Under the pieces are notes generated by a model that worked only from the letters and a program-made list of their open reading frames with translations, ran no database searches and was not told the origin of the DNA. This document shows positions 36,919 to 45,489 of a stretch of 64,000 nt of DNA, piece by piece. The translations under genes and the position numbers were made by a program. Numbering within the stretch: the first letter of the stretch is position 1; each line of letters starts with the position of its first letter. The DNA is from JAJFIE01 sp964344255. GTDB taxonomy: Bacteria; Pseudomonadota; Alphaproteobacteria; Rhodospirillales; Casp-alpha2. The stretch spans positions 1 to 64,000 of the forward strand of contig CAYFMQ010000010.1 of the NCBI GenBank assembly GCA_964344255.1, given 5' to 3'.

Positions 36919-37179
36919 ACTGTGGGCGCATGTGTCCCTTTCGAAGAAAGGCACTTAAGCACAAAATAGTGTAAATGTCAAGAATTATTTCCTAATTTTA
37001 TCAAACTGGGTATGACCCTGTATATGATTCGGATAAACATGATCAGGTTTTTAGCTACAGAGTAGCAACAGTGCTACATGGGAAAACATAGGAATAACGT
37101 CTATTTCATTCCATGATTACGCCCGAAAACCGGTTATAATTCGTGCTGTATAGTACTGTGTGGTAATACCGTGTTCGTT
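36919..37179. other. Non-coding right arm of the island
   Basis: AT-rich, no gene seen. It holds a GTAGCA-ACAG-TGCTAC stem-loop at 37062-37077 and a TATAAT-like tract near 37133-37140. It could contain recombinase arm sites or the promoter of a lost integrase. Confidence 0.35.
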
Positions 37180-37224
37180 CTCCGAAGGCAGAGGTCACAC
37201 GTTCGAATCGTGTCGGGTGCGCCA
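37180..37224 (+). repeat. Right att-like direct repeat (tRNA-Arg 3' half fragment)
   Basis: Perfect 45-bp copy of 34761-34805. It has the T-arm, acceptor 3' strand and CCA but no 5' half, so it is not a functional tRNA. Confidence 0.9.
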
Positions 37225-37243
37225 TTTTTATCCGCCTGTCCGG

Positions 37244-39319
37244 TTATCCCCCCAATTCCAGATCGTATTTGACCGTCTTGAATGGAACGCCATCAGGATC
37301 CACGTCCGTATCCATTTCGCGGGCGAATCTGTGACCTCCGTAGACGGCGGCGGCTATGGTCCCCGGTCCGTAACAGTCACCGATGCGGCAGACGGACTTG
37401 ATCCCGGCTGCTTCCAGCTTTGCCGGATCGGCCATCAGCGCGTTGTACAAGTCGTCGTTGGGCAGGCGCATGGTCACCGGCACCAGCGTACCGGGGCGTT
37501 CGACGGATTCGCCGGTGATGAGGTTGGTCATTTTTACCATGCCGCCTTCGATAGCCGTTACACAATGGCGCGGCAGGATTTCCACGCCCATCTCAACAAG
37601 GCGTTTTTCGATATGCCCCTGTTCGAGGGTGTATTCCGTCCAGGTGCCGACGCACAGAGCCGGTGTCGCAAGGGTAACCTGATAGCCCTCGTCGGCCAAC
37701 AGGTCGGCCATCATGGAGGCCATGTAATATCGGTCGTCATCGAACACGACGACAGAGCCCTTCGGCGGGCGTTTGCCGTCCATGATGTCATCGGGACTGA
37801 AAGAGTGGTCCTCGTCTGCTCCCGGAATAGCCTCCCGAATGGTGCGTCCGATGCCGTCACGCTGCCAGCGGGAACCGGTGGCGAGCGCCACATGATCAGC
37901 GCCGAATTCCAGCACCTGCTCGGCGCTTAGCTCGCTTTCCAGGTACATCTCAACATTCGTCATGGGCGCGATTTGCCCCAGGCGATAATCGCGTACCCGC
38001 GCCCATTCGTTCAGGTTGGGGAGTGAGCTTTCACGTGTGACACGCCCGCCCGCCTCGCTCAAGGCCTCGGCAAGCGTTATCTTGTAGCCGCGCTTTCCAA
38101 GCTGATGGGCGGCTTCCAGCCCGGCCGGCCCGGCGCCGACCACCAATATATGGCCGTCGGATTCCTTTGATGCGATTTCTTCGGGATGCCAGTCCTTGCG
38201 CCATTCCTCGCCGAATGTCGGGTTCTGGGTACAACGGCTCGGCGCCGAAACGTTATTTGTTGCCGCGCAAATATTGCAGCCGATGCATTCACGGATATCC
38301 TCCAGCCGGCCTTCCTCGACCTTCTTGGGCAGGAACGGATCGGCGATGGAGGGCCTCGCAGCGCCGATCATATCGACGACGCCTCGTTTGATAGCGGAAA
38401 CCATGGTGTCCGGGGATGTGTAGCGGCCCACGGTTGCGACGGGCTTGGTGGTCATCTTCTTGACGAAGGCAACGTATTCTTCCTGGTAACCCTCTGGTGC
38501 GAAGCGTGAGGTCATGGAATCGTTGTCCCAGTCACTGACGTTGACGTCCCACATATGGGGCATTTCAGCCATCATCTCGATGGCTTCCTTGCCTTCCGAT
38601 TCCCATTCAAGACCGTCAGGGCCCATCATCTCGTCGACAGCGAAGCGGGCCACCACTCCCATCGTGTCTCCTACGGCCTCGAGGGTGTCTTCCAGCAGTT
38701 CACGATAGAACCGCAGGCGGTTTTCCAGGCTACCGCCGTATTCGTCCGTGCGCTGGTTATGGCGGCGCGCAAGGAAGTGGGATGGCATGGTGCCGTCATG
38801 CCCGGCATAGACCACGACAATATCGAACCCGGCCTTTTTGGCATTCAGCGCCCCTTTGCGATGCCAGCGGCGGTAGGCGCGAATGTCTTCCAGGTCCATG
38901 GCGCGCGCCTGCACCGGATGGCTGAGCCAGCTCACCGGGCGGTGCATGGGACCGATGGGTATCTCGCGGCTATAAATGTTGCCGGTATCATGGCCATTGT
39001 GGACCAGCTCGACCGCAGCCAGGCTACCGTGCTTATGCACCTCATTGCACATACCGGCCAGGTAGGGAATGTCCATGTCGCCCCACAGACGGGTTTCGCA
39101 AAACGGCGTTACGTCGCCCGTGGGATGGAAATCACACTGTTCGGTGGAAACGATGCCCCAGCCGCCTTCGGCCTTCATGCCGCGCATGGCGATCATGCTG
39201 TCGGGAAAAAGGCGTCCCATACCATTACAGTGAGGAACCTGATAAAACCGGTTCGGTGCGGTGACCGGGCCGATCTGGATGGGTTCAAACAGGATGTCGT
39301 AACGGGGGTCGCGTGTCAT
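37244..39319 (-). CDS. Dimethylamine/trimethylamine dehydrogenase-like flavoprotein
   Basis: A 691-residue enzyme collinear with trimethylamine dehydrogenase. The OYE-like barrel opens DPRYDILFEPIQIGP. The FMN-linking cysteine is C31 (QVPHCNG). The 4Fe-4S motif is CIGCNICAATNN with a later Cys in SRCTQN. A dinucleotide-binding domain follows (ILVVGAGPAGLEAAHQL). At the position of Tyr60 of TMADH there is Gln61 (STEQCDF), as recalled for dimethylamine dehydrogenase, and the Trp355 position is also not aromatic. A secondary methylamine or N-methylated amino acid is therefore more likely than trimethylamine. It abuts the mini-island. Confidence 0.85.
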   Translation of the reverse strand: MTRDPRYDILFEPIQIGPVTAPNRFYQVPHCNGMGRLFPDSMIAMRGMKAEGGWGIVSTEQCDFHPTGDVTPFCETRLWGDMDIPYLAGMCNEVHKHGSLAAVELVHNGHDTGNIYSREIPIGPMHRPVSWLSHPVQARAMDLEDIRAYRRWHRKGALNAKKAGFDIVVVYAGHDGTMPSHFLARRHNQRTDEYGGSLENRLRFYRELLEDTLEAVGDTMGVVARFAVDEMMGPDGLEWESEGKEAIEMMAEMPHMWDVNVSDWDNDSMTSRFAPEGYQEEYVAFVKKMTTKPVATVGRYTSPDTMVSAIKRGVVDMIGAARPSIADPFLPKKVEEGRLEDIRECIGCNICAATNNVSAPSRCTQNPTFGEEWRKDWHPEEIASKESDGHILVVGAGPAGLEAAHQLGKRGYKITLAEALSEAGGRVTRESSLPNLNEWARVRDYRLGQIAPMTNVEMYLESELSAEQVLEFGADHVALATGSRWQRDGIGRTIREAIPGADEDHSFSPDDIMDGKRPPKGSVVVFDDDRYYMASMMADLLADEGYQVTLATPALCVGTWTEYTLEQGHIEKRLVEMGVEILPRHCVTAIEGGMVKMTNLITGESVERPGTLVPVTMRLPNDDLYNALMADPAKLEAAGIKSVCRIGDCYGPGTIAAAVYGGHRFAREMDTDVDPDGVPFKTVKYDLELGG

Positions 39320-39532
39320 GCGTCTCGCCTCCTAGGAGATTATGTTGATTTGTTCTGGATCGTGATGCGAGGACGAAGAAGCGTCTATGTCAGTTCCGGG
39401 ACATGTTTCAAACAGACCAGAGACACTAAGCTGCTTTGAATATACATTTCCGATAAGAACGACAAAGTCGTATGGTGTAGACAACAGGCTGAAATTCAGC
39501 GCTCTGACAAATGGAATAGATGGAGAATTATT

Positions 39533-39901
39533 GTGTCGGCGACAAAGAAACGGGTGTTGATTTGTGATGACGATCCCTTGATGAGGAAGCTGCTCAACCG
39601 GTTGCTGTCCTCAATAGGCTGCGATGTGGTTGGAGAGGCCGAGGATGGTGACGGAGGTGTCAGACTGTTTAAGGAACTCAAGCCCGACTTGACCTTGATG
39701 GATATCAGCATGCCTGGCAAAAACGGAGTCGATGCACTGGCCGGCATTATGAAGGCAAACAGCGAGGCCGTTGTCGTTATGCTGAGCGCCATGGACGATA
39801 CGACCGTTGCCGAAAGCTGCCTTCATAAAGGTGCGCTGGGTTACATCAAAAAAGGCACGGATATGGGGGAATTACAGGCTGCTCTCGGAGAGTTCATCTG
39901 A
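39533..39901 (+). CDS. Single-domain response regulator
   Basis: A 122-residue receiver domain only. The acidic pair is in ICDDDPLMRK, the phospho-Asp in LTLMDISMPG and the conserved Lys in GYIKKGTD. GTG start with GGAG 7 nt upstream. CheY-like, without an output domain. It is divergent from the amine dehydrogenase and 37 nt ahead of the ureohydrolase gene. The partner kinase is not in the window. Confidence 0.9.
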   Translation: MSATKKRVLICDDDPLMRKLLNRLLSSIGCDVVGEAEDGDGGVRLFKELKPDLTLMDISMPGKNGVDALAGIMKANSEAVVVMLSAMDDTTVAESCLHKGALGYIKKGTDMGELQAALGEFI

Positions 39902-39938
39902 TTTTTCCATAACCGGCGACGCATGGGGGTAAAAACAA

Positions 39939-40955
39939 GTGAGCGATTCATCATCCGAAGAATTCGATATCGAGCAGGCCAAGAAAGAAATGGAAGCCTG
40001 GTATTGGTGGGGTATTCCGACTTTCTTCAAATGCCCGTGGGACGAGGATCCGAACAACTGTGATATCGCACTGGTGGGTGTGCCGCACAGCAGTGGAAAC
40101 GGCTCGACAGAACGGGATCAGCATTTGATGCCGCGCGCTATCCGTAACGTTTCCGGATGGTACCGGCGGGGGCACCAGAAATTCGGTATCGTTCCCTGGG
40201 ATATTTGCCGCATTCACGACCTTGGCGATGCGCCGTTGCCTGAGGCCATGGTCAATGACATAAGTGTCCGGCACATCGAAGCCTTCTATAAAACCATTGA
40301 CGCCGCCGGCGCCCGTCCTGTTTCCGTTGGCGGGGATCACTCCATCACGGGTCCCATTCTCAAGGCGATCGCCGGTGAAGGCGCCAAGACGACGGGTGGC
40401 AAGAAATGCGCCCTGCTGCATTTTGATGCCCACCGGGATGATTACCAGCACCTGCCTCACTGGCTGGGATCACGCCGTTCCGCCGCCCATTGGGCGCACT
40501 ATACGGTAACGGAAAACCATGTTGATCCGGCTCACAGCGTACAGTTGGGCATGCGTGGCAATCCCATCAAGCCCCGCAAGGACCCGACCCACAGCGAACT
40601 GGGTTACAAGCTGATCCCGGCGGAAGAGTTCCATGAACTCGGCATCGAAAAAACCGTAGAGATCATCAGGGAGCGTGTCGGCGATATGCCGCTTTATATC
40701 ACGTTTGACGTGGATGTCCTTAATGCGGCGGAGGCCCCGGCGGTTTCAAATATGGAGCCCATGCAGCGTGGCCTTGCCGGTTGGGAGTGCGAGAAGATTT
40801 TTCATGGACTCAGGGGGCTGAATATCATCGGCGCCGATCTTGTCTGCATGATCCCGTCCAAGGATACCGAGGCCAAGATCACCGCCATGACGACCATGGC
40901 CCTGATGTATGAACTGATCGCCCTGGTTAGTGACTGCATCGCTTCAAATCGTTAG
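39939..40955 (+). CDS. Ureohydrolase (arginase/agmatinase family), divergent
   Basis: A 338-residue arginase-fold enzyme. The manganese ligands are present: GGDHSI, HFDAHRDDY and TFDVDVLNAAEAP. The last motif lacks the usual Asp-Pro-Ala of agmatinases, and the DAHRDD block continues LPHWLGS rather than the usual agmatinase sequence. It should hydrolyse a guanidino compound to urea and an amine; agmatine, guanidinobutyrate, methylguanidine or guanidine are all possible. GTG start with GGGGGT upstream. It lies between the receiver and the HD-domain gene. Confidence 0.8.
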   Translation: MSDSSSEEFDIEQAKKEMEAWYWWGIPTFFKCPWDEDPNNCDIALVGVPHSSGNGSTERDQHLMPRAIRNVSGWYRRGHQKFGIVPWDICRIHDLGDAPLPEAMVNDISVRHIEAFYKTIDAAGARPVSVGGDHSITGPILKAIAGEGAKTTGGKKCALLHFDAHRDDYQHLPHWLGSRRSAAHWAHYTVTENHVDPAHSVQLGMRGNPIKPRKDPTHSELGYKLIPAEEFHELGIEKTVEIIRERVGDMPLYITFDVDVLNAAEAPAVSNMEPMQRGLAGWECEKIFHGLRGLNIIGADLVCMIPSKDTEAKITAMTTMALMYELIALVSDCIASNR

Positions 40956-41063
40956 GGGCACAGCAAAAAAACTTGTTCAAATTGACAAACAGAATCTGTT
41001 TTCATCGTGCTATATTCTGTGATACGGCACGTTCCACCGAACACTGATATTGGGAGACAGCCC

Positions 41064-41627
41064 ATGGAAACCGTTAGCTTTACCCGCATGGAAGACGGCA
41101 CCAAGGAAGAGTATGAATTCCTTGAAGGATTGGAAGCCAAGGCGGCAGAAGGATTGGCCGACCGCGTATTGGCGGAATTGAAAACGACCAAGGATATTCT
41201 GGGCGGCTATGCCATTGACCGTTATGAACATTCCTTGCAATCAGCAACGCGAGCCTATCGTGATGGCCGGGATGAGGAATACGTCGTCATGGCCCTGCTG
41301 CATGATATCGGCGATGGCATGGCACCCTTTAACCACGGCGAATATGCCGCTGCGGTCATGCGTCCCTATATCTCCGAAAAAGCCTACTGGATCTTGAAGT
41401 ACCATGGCATTTTCCAGGCCTATTATTACGCCCATCACCTGGGCATGGACCGGGATGCGCGCGAGCGTTACAAGGACGAGCCCTATTACGACGAGACGGT
41501 CGAGTTCTGTCATAAGTATGACCAGAACTGCTTCGATCCTGACTATGAGAACCTGCCTCTTGAATTTTTCGAGCCCATGGTCCGGAAGCTTTTCGACCGC
41601 GAGGCGTTCGCCTACGACCGCACGTAA
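41064..41627 (+). CDS. HD-domain protein, candidate diiron oxygenase (PhnZ/MIOX-like)
   Basis: About 187 residues from ATG 41064, chosen because GGGAGA precedes it. The metal ligands would be H56 (EHSLQ), H80-D81 (LLHDIGD), H91 (NHGEYAA), H114 (KYHGIFQ) and D153 (KYDQ). This six-ligand order is that of HD-type mixed-valent diiron oxygenases such as PhnZ and inositol oxygenase; the H56-H80 spacing of 24 equals that recalled for PhnZ. YYYAHHLG may shape the substrate site. A phosphohydrolase is the alternative. Downstream of the ureohydrolase gene. Confidence 0.7.
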   Translation: METVSFTRMEDGTKEEYEFLEGLEAKAAEGLADRVLAELKTTKDILGGYAIDRYEHSLQSATRAYRDGRDEEYVVMALLHDIGDGMAPFNHGEYAAAVMRPYISEKAYWILKYHGIFQAYYYAHHLGMDRDARERYKDEPYYDETVEFCHKYDQNCFDPDYENLPLEFFEPMVRKLFDREAFAYDRT

Positions 41628-41684
41628 AAAAAGCGCCTTTTAGGTGGAGATGCGCAGCGTCCGTATGATATAGGAAGCCTGCAT

Positions 41685-41761
41685 GCGCCCGTAGCTCAGC
41701 TGGATAGAGCACCAGATTCCTAATCTGGGGGTCACAGGTTCGAATCCTGTCGGGCGCGCCA
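41685..41761 (+). tRNA. tRNA-Arg (anticodon CCT)
   Basis: A 77-nt cloverleaf with CCA. Acceptor GCGCCCG/CGGGCGC, anticodon stem CCAGA/TCTGG with loop TTCCTAA, T-loop TTCGAAT. The anticodon CCT reads AGG. A TATGAT box is at 41664-41669. No duplicated tRNA half was found near it. Confidence 0.96.
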
Positions 41762-41798
41762 TTTTCACGAAAACCCGGAAAAACGAGTGATCAAACAA

Positions 41799-42743
41799 TC
41801 ACTTTTTCTGCATGATCAGGTCAATGCCTGCAGGACCTGACGCCACGTGTTCGTATCCGATGCTTTCCAGATAGTTCCGGGCGGCGTACTGGTCGTCTCC
41901 GGGCAGGCTCACCTCATTCTGTTCGATGACAATCAGGGGCCATGACGCCTCGATTGTCTTCATGCCCCCCTTGATGACTTTTTCCTCGAATCCCTCAACG
42001 TCGATTTTTATGTAATCGACATCAGGTATCTCAAACTCATCAAGACGGTAACAGGGTGAAGTCCACATTCTCCCTTCAACCTGGCGATGAGTGCCGCCGC
42101 TCATAACGATTTCCGTATTTTCATCACCGAGCGCGCACGTAAAGTGCGTCACTTTTGCAAGATCGACATTGTAAGAAAACTTCTCCAGTTTTCTGGCGTC
42201 AAAGGCAAAGGTGTGGTTGAAGAATTTTTGCAGATACCGACTGTAGACGCCCTCGCGGCAGCCAATGTCAAGCGCCGTTCTGAACGACCTGACAAAGGGC
42301 TCTGATGTTAGCCAGGTTAATTTGCAGGGATGATCTTTCTGTTCCCCAACGCCATCCGTATGGACATAGAATTCCATATCGAACCAGTCGTCGTGATAGG
42401 GGTTGATCTCGAACCGGGTTGGGGGAATAACGCACCTGATCCCTGCCGGAGTTTGTTCATTATCGGGCCTACCTGTCCCGATTCTGAGGGGCTTCTCCCC
42501 CCTTAACCTCTTCTGTTTCTGGATAACGTTTAGTGCCCTGGGCAGGTCTTCTTCAGCCTCAAGAATGCGCCTCATTGCATCCACGACATCCAGGTCGGCT
42601 TCTGTTAAATCTGGATCTTGAAAATATTCATCCACGATGGCGCGAGAAATGATGAGGGCAAGATGATTGTCCCCTCCGTTCAGGGCGGTTACAGCCATAT
42701 TGGCCAGCCGCCGCATTTCCCGATCTTTATCGAGGTTGCGCAT
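41799..42743 (-). CDS. FkbM-family methyltransferase
   Basis: A 314-residue protein whose C-terminal two thirds match FkbM SAM-dependent methyltransferases: RTALDIGCREGVYSRYLQKF, VDYIKIDVEGFEEKVIKGG and WPLIVIEQNE. The N-terminal 90 residues are helical. Such enzymes O-methylate sugars or secondary metabolites. The substrate is unknown; no glycan gene lies beside it. Confidence 0.85.
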   Translation of the reverse strand: MRNLDKDREMRRLANMAVTALNGGDNHLALIISRAIVDEYFQDPDLTEADLDVVDAMRRILEAEEDLPRALNVIQKQKRLRGEKPLRIGTGRPDNEQTPAGIRCVIPPTRFEINPYHDDWFDMEFYVHTDGVGEQKDHPCKLTWLTSEPFVRSFRTALDIGCREGVYSRYLQKFFNHTFAFDARKLEKFSYNVDLAKVTHFTCALGDENTEIVMSGGTHRQVEGRMWTSPCYRLDEFEIPDVDYIKIDVEGFEEKVIKGGMKTIEASWPLIVIEQNEVSLPGDDQYAARNYLESIGYEHVASGPAGIDLIMQKK

Positions 42744-42813
42744 TGTTACTGTTTAACGGATTTAGCGAAACGATGACAGCTACATCCACTAAAGACGGAT
42801 AGCCGGGAACATT

Positions 42814-44250
42814 TTACCACACCTGTTCAGGAGATTTGTGCACAGGGCTATCGTCGATGCCAAACAAGGCACGGGTGCGCGCCTCGATGCTACCAGCCAG
42901 GGTATCTGCAAGATCGAGCGCCGCACGCAATTCCGTTTGGCAGTAGTAAGTCAGGTAGTGTTCAGCGAGTTCGATTTCGCCTGAGTCCAGTAATGTCCTG
43001 GCTGTTTTTACAACATCAACGTGTTCATCGAGTAGGCGTTTCTCAACGGCTTCCCATACTTCTGTCACTTCTGGCAGGAATTTCTCTTCATGCTGGAACA
43101 CGAGATACATCAGCCTCTTGAAAACAACATTCGCCGAACGGGTCGATTCAATCCCCTGAGGGATACCGCTGACGGCTTCGGGGGAATCGTCGATTTTCCG
43201 GCTGTCCATGAAACGGGACGATTCACCGGTCGTCAGATACCGATGCTGCCGAAATTCTTCGGGCACCTCCCTGATGCCCAGGAATACCGGCACAAGCGGT
43301 GCTGCGATGGCGCCGATTTGTGTATGCCAAAGAACGCGCAACGCAGTGTGATCGGGGTGCATGAGCGGCACGACCTGACCATAACCGGCGGTGTCCCCGG
43401 TCAGGCGCGGTGTGCGAATAGCCCACATCATGTCGGTGATGGATATTTTCTCCGGACGGGATTCGCGCCTGGCCATCTCTCCTTCAATCCACTGAACGCC
43501 GTCCCATCTGTATTTGCCGTCTCCATAAACCTCATTGAAGTTGAAGCTCTTTGATCCATCCGGGTCGAACCAACCCTGGGAAACGGCAAAGGACACAAGG
43601 TTGGGGGCGTAGAGGTAATCCGGGTGATCCGGTTCGTCTACAGGTATATCCCCGATATAGCCCGGGCGGGATGCGCGAATGCTGTCGGATCCCAAACGTT
43701 CGGCCGCCCAAAGCCCCTGGCCGCCGGCGCACTCGATGACAACCCATGCTTCGTCTGGGTCGGCAATCAGATGGGAATTCCCGCCATAGGTCGAATAACC
43801 ATGCTGTGCGATCAGTTCCCCGATCAGTTCGACGCCTTCGCGGGCGGTATGGGCGCGCTCGAGGACGATGCGGGCCAGGTCACTGTAATTGGGACCGGAT
43901 TGATCCTTGGGCGTCATGTCGGCAAGCTCGGATCGGGAAGTCGACCAGATATCCCGGACGGCGACGCCATGTTCGTTCAATCCGCCGTTGGTCAGGGGTG
44001 AGGGAACGCCCAGGTAATAGGAGTAACTCACCCGTAGATTCCGCGCCGTTTCCGCCGCCTGCGGAATTTCCTTCAAAACGCCGGGCATTTCCGCCTCAGG
44101 CGTGACGCCGACGGTAATGGTTGCATCCGGTTCGTGCATGGTACGGGGAACGACTTCCAGCCAGTGACTGGATGGTTCATCTCCATAGCCGGCTAAATAG
44201 GCGATGCCGTCAGCGGTCAGGTTTTTACCGACGTAAAGTCCGTAACTCAT
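42814..44250 (-). CDS. C69-family peptidase-like Ntn hydrolase with Ser at the nucleophile position
   Basis: A 478-residue protein of the PepD/C69 dipeptidase family (LYVGKNLTADG start, GGLNEHGVAVRD, YGGNSHLIADPDEAWVVE-like block). Members usually start with Met-Cys, and the Cys becomes the N-terminal nucleophile. Here the second residue is Ser (MSYGLYVGKNL), so after Met removal a Ser nucleophile is expected, or the enzyme has lost activity. No signal peptide. Probably a dipeptidase or amidase acting in the cytoplasm. Confidence 0.8.
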   Translation of the reverse strand: MSYGLYVGKNLTADGIAYLAGYGDEPSSHWLEVVPRTMHEPDATITVGVTPEAEMPGVLKEIPQAAETARNLRVSYSYYLGVPSPLTNGGLNEHGVAVRDIWSTSRSELADMTPKDQSGPNYSDLARIVLERAHTAREGVELIGELIAQHGYSTYGGNSHLIADPDEAWVVIECAGGQGLWAAERLGSDSIRASRPGYIGDIPVDEPDHPDYLYAPNLVSFAVSQGWFDPDGSKSFNFNEVYGDGKYRWDGVQWIEGEMARRESRPEKISITDMMWAIRTPRLTGDTAGYGQVVPLMHPDHTALRVLWHTQIGAIAAPLVPVFLGIREVPEEFRQHRYLTTGESSRFMDSRKIDDSPEAVSGIPQGIESTRSANVVFKRLMYLVFQHEEKFLPEVTEVWEAVEKRLLDEHVDVVKTARTLLDSGEIELAEHYLTYYCQTELRAALDLADTLAGSIEARTRALFGIDDSPVHKSPEQVW

Positions 44251-44403
44251 ATTGTCATTATCCTTTGATGATGTGCCGTATGATTATGACGCTCACGATA
44301 TCAGAAAGCTGGCGATGCTCATCTGAAAATTTAATCGCTGGCGGAATAATGTTGTATGATGCTTTCATCATAGCCGCCGTATTACTGATTGTTGGAATAT
44401 CAC

Positions 44404-44823
44404 ATGACAAAAGAAACCAGTGACACATCCCTTTCTGACATGTCATTTCTGATTGTTGACGATGAGGCCATGAGCCGCTCTGTGCTTGTAAGGCTTCTGG
44501 AAAAACGCGGCGCCGGATTTATTGAAACGGCTAACAATGGTGAAGAGGCTCTTGAGGCATTGGCGGCCATGGATCAACCACCTGATATTCTGTTTGTGGA
44601 TATCCATATGCCGGTATTGAGTGGACCGGAGCTTTTGCATGAGTTGGCAAGCCAGGACTACGAGGGAGCGATCACTGTAGTAAGCGGGATGGAGCCGGAG
44701 ACGCTGGATGTCGCGGAACAACTTGCGCGAATGCGCGGCTTGAACATATCAGGCGTCATGACCAAGCCGGTAACGGACCAGTCGATGGCCGATAATCTTG
44801 CAGACATATTTGAAGGCGGCTGA
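44404..44823 (+). CDS. Single-domain response regulator
   Basis: A 139-residue receiver (VDDEAMSRSVL; phospho-Asp in ILFVDIHMPVLSG; Lys in VMTKPV). The start at ATG 44404 is taken; the frame extends back to a TTG at 44389. The extended beta4-alpha4 region (SGMEPETLDVAEQLARMRGL) resembles receivers of EAL/HPt-linked systems. No output domain and no partner next to it. Confidence 0.88.
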   Translation: MTKETSDTSLSDMSFLIVDDEAMSRSVLVRLLEKRGAGFIETANNGEEALEALAAMDQPPDILFVDIHMPVLSGPELLHELASQDYEGAITVVSGMEPETLDVAEQLARMRGLNISGVMTKPVTDQSMADNLADIFEGG

Positions 44824-44840
44824 CCGGGATACCCGTTTAA

Positions 44841-45380
44841 TCAATCAAACAGAGCAGTCGTCGGTATGCTGTAGTTCAGCATCAGGCTTTCCGTTCCCGG
44901 ATTTTTGTCGCCGATGCTGGCATTTGAATAGTGCGAAATGGACAAGCCGAGCCTTGAGCGGTCATCGAAGCGATAGGCGACCTCCAGTTGGGAACGAAAT
45001 TCCAGTTCATGCCCAAGATCCTTATCCGAACTGCCCTGAGAATAATAGTGCGGCGCCAGGCTGATCGTGGAGACGATCCGGCGGCCGAAATAGACGTCCA
45101 TCAAAAGACCGGCGCCAACAAAGAAACTACCCGTGCTGGATGCCGCGACGGCAGCAAAGGGCTTGAGCTCCCAGAGTTTGTAATCTGAACGGTATTCAAG
45201 CCGGAACTCGGCGCCCTCATCGTCCTGTTTGTTGAAGTCCCATGCCCCGGCGGCAATGGTTATGAATGCAGGGTCATCGGCCTTCGCCGAACTGATCGTC
45301 ATACCTGTCGCCAGGCCTGTAAAGATAATTGCCATGGCGGCGGCAAATTGGCTGATGGATTTCAAAAGGCTTTTGAACAT
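44841..45380 (-). CDS. pagL: Lipid A 3-O-deacylase PagL-like outer membrane protein
   Basis: A 179-residue outer-membrane beta-barrel protein with a signal peptide (to about SAKA, residue 34). Alternating hydrophobic strands follow, and the PagL active-site motif is present near the C-terminus: HYSNASIG with NPGTES, giving His and Ser plus a downstream Glu. It removes the 3-O acyl chain from lipid A at the cell surface. It ends with Phe-Asp rather than a terminal Phe, slightly unusual for barrel assembly. Confidence 0.82.
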   Translation of the reverse strand: MFKSLLKSISQFAAAMAIIFTGLATGMTISSAKADDPAFITIAAGAWDFNKQDDEGAEFRLEYRSDYKLWELKPFAAVAASSTGSFFVGAGLLMDVYFGRRIVSTISLAPHYYSQGSSDKDLGHELEFRSQLEVAYRFDDRSRLGLSISHYSNASIGDKNPGTESLMLNYSIPTTALFD

Positions 45381-45489
45381 GTTCCCTCACCTGCATTAAG
45401 GATTCTTTTTCGATCCTTCGACGGAGCATAATCCGTGATAATTGATAAGGATGCAAGGCTGGAGAACAGAAAACCGCTTGAAGTTTCAG

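Larger units (their letters stand above)
34806..37179. mobile_element. 2.4-kb tRNA-bounded genomic mini-island without integrase
   Basis: The interval between the two 45-bp tRNA repeats is visibly AT-richer than its surroundings. It contains one secreted Rap1a/Tai-like gene and one GH108-like muramidase gene, facing each other. No recombinase or excisionase gene is present, so the element is either a decayed island or one mobilised in trans. Confidence 0.8.

Noticed and set aside
34806..37179. Hidden or broken integrase gene in the mini-island
   Set aside because: No recombinase-like translation (Arg-His-x-x-Arg...Tyr) was found in any frame of the non-coding parts.
37180..37224. A second functional tRNA-Arg gene
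   Set aside because: The 5' acceptor strand, D-arm and first half of the anticodon stem are missing.
38555..39439. 294-codon open frame antisense to the amine dehydrogenase
   Set aside because: It mirrors a well-supported flavoenzyme gene; the translated product shows no domain.
42814..44250. The C69-like gene as a pseudogene because of the missing Cys
   Set aside because: The frame is intact over 478 codons and Ser can act as an N-terminal nucleophile, so it is kept as a gene and flagged.
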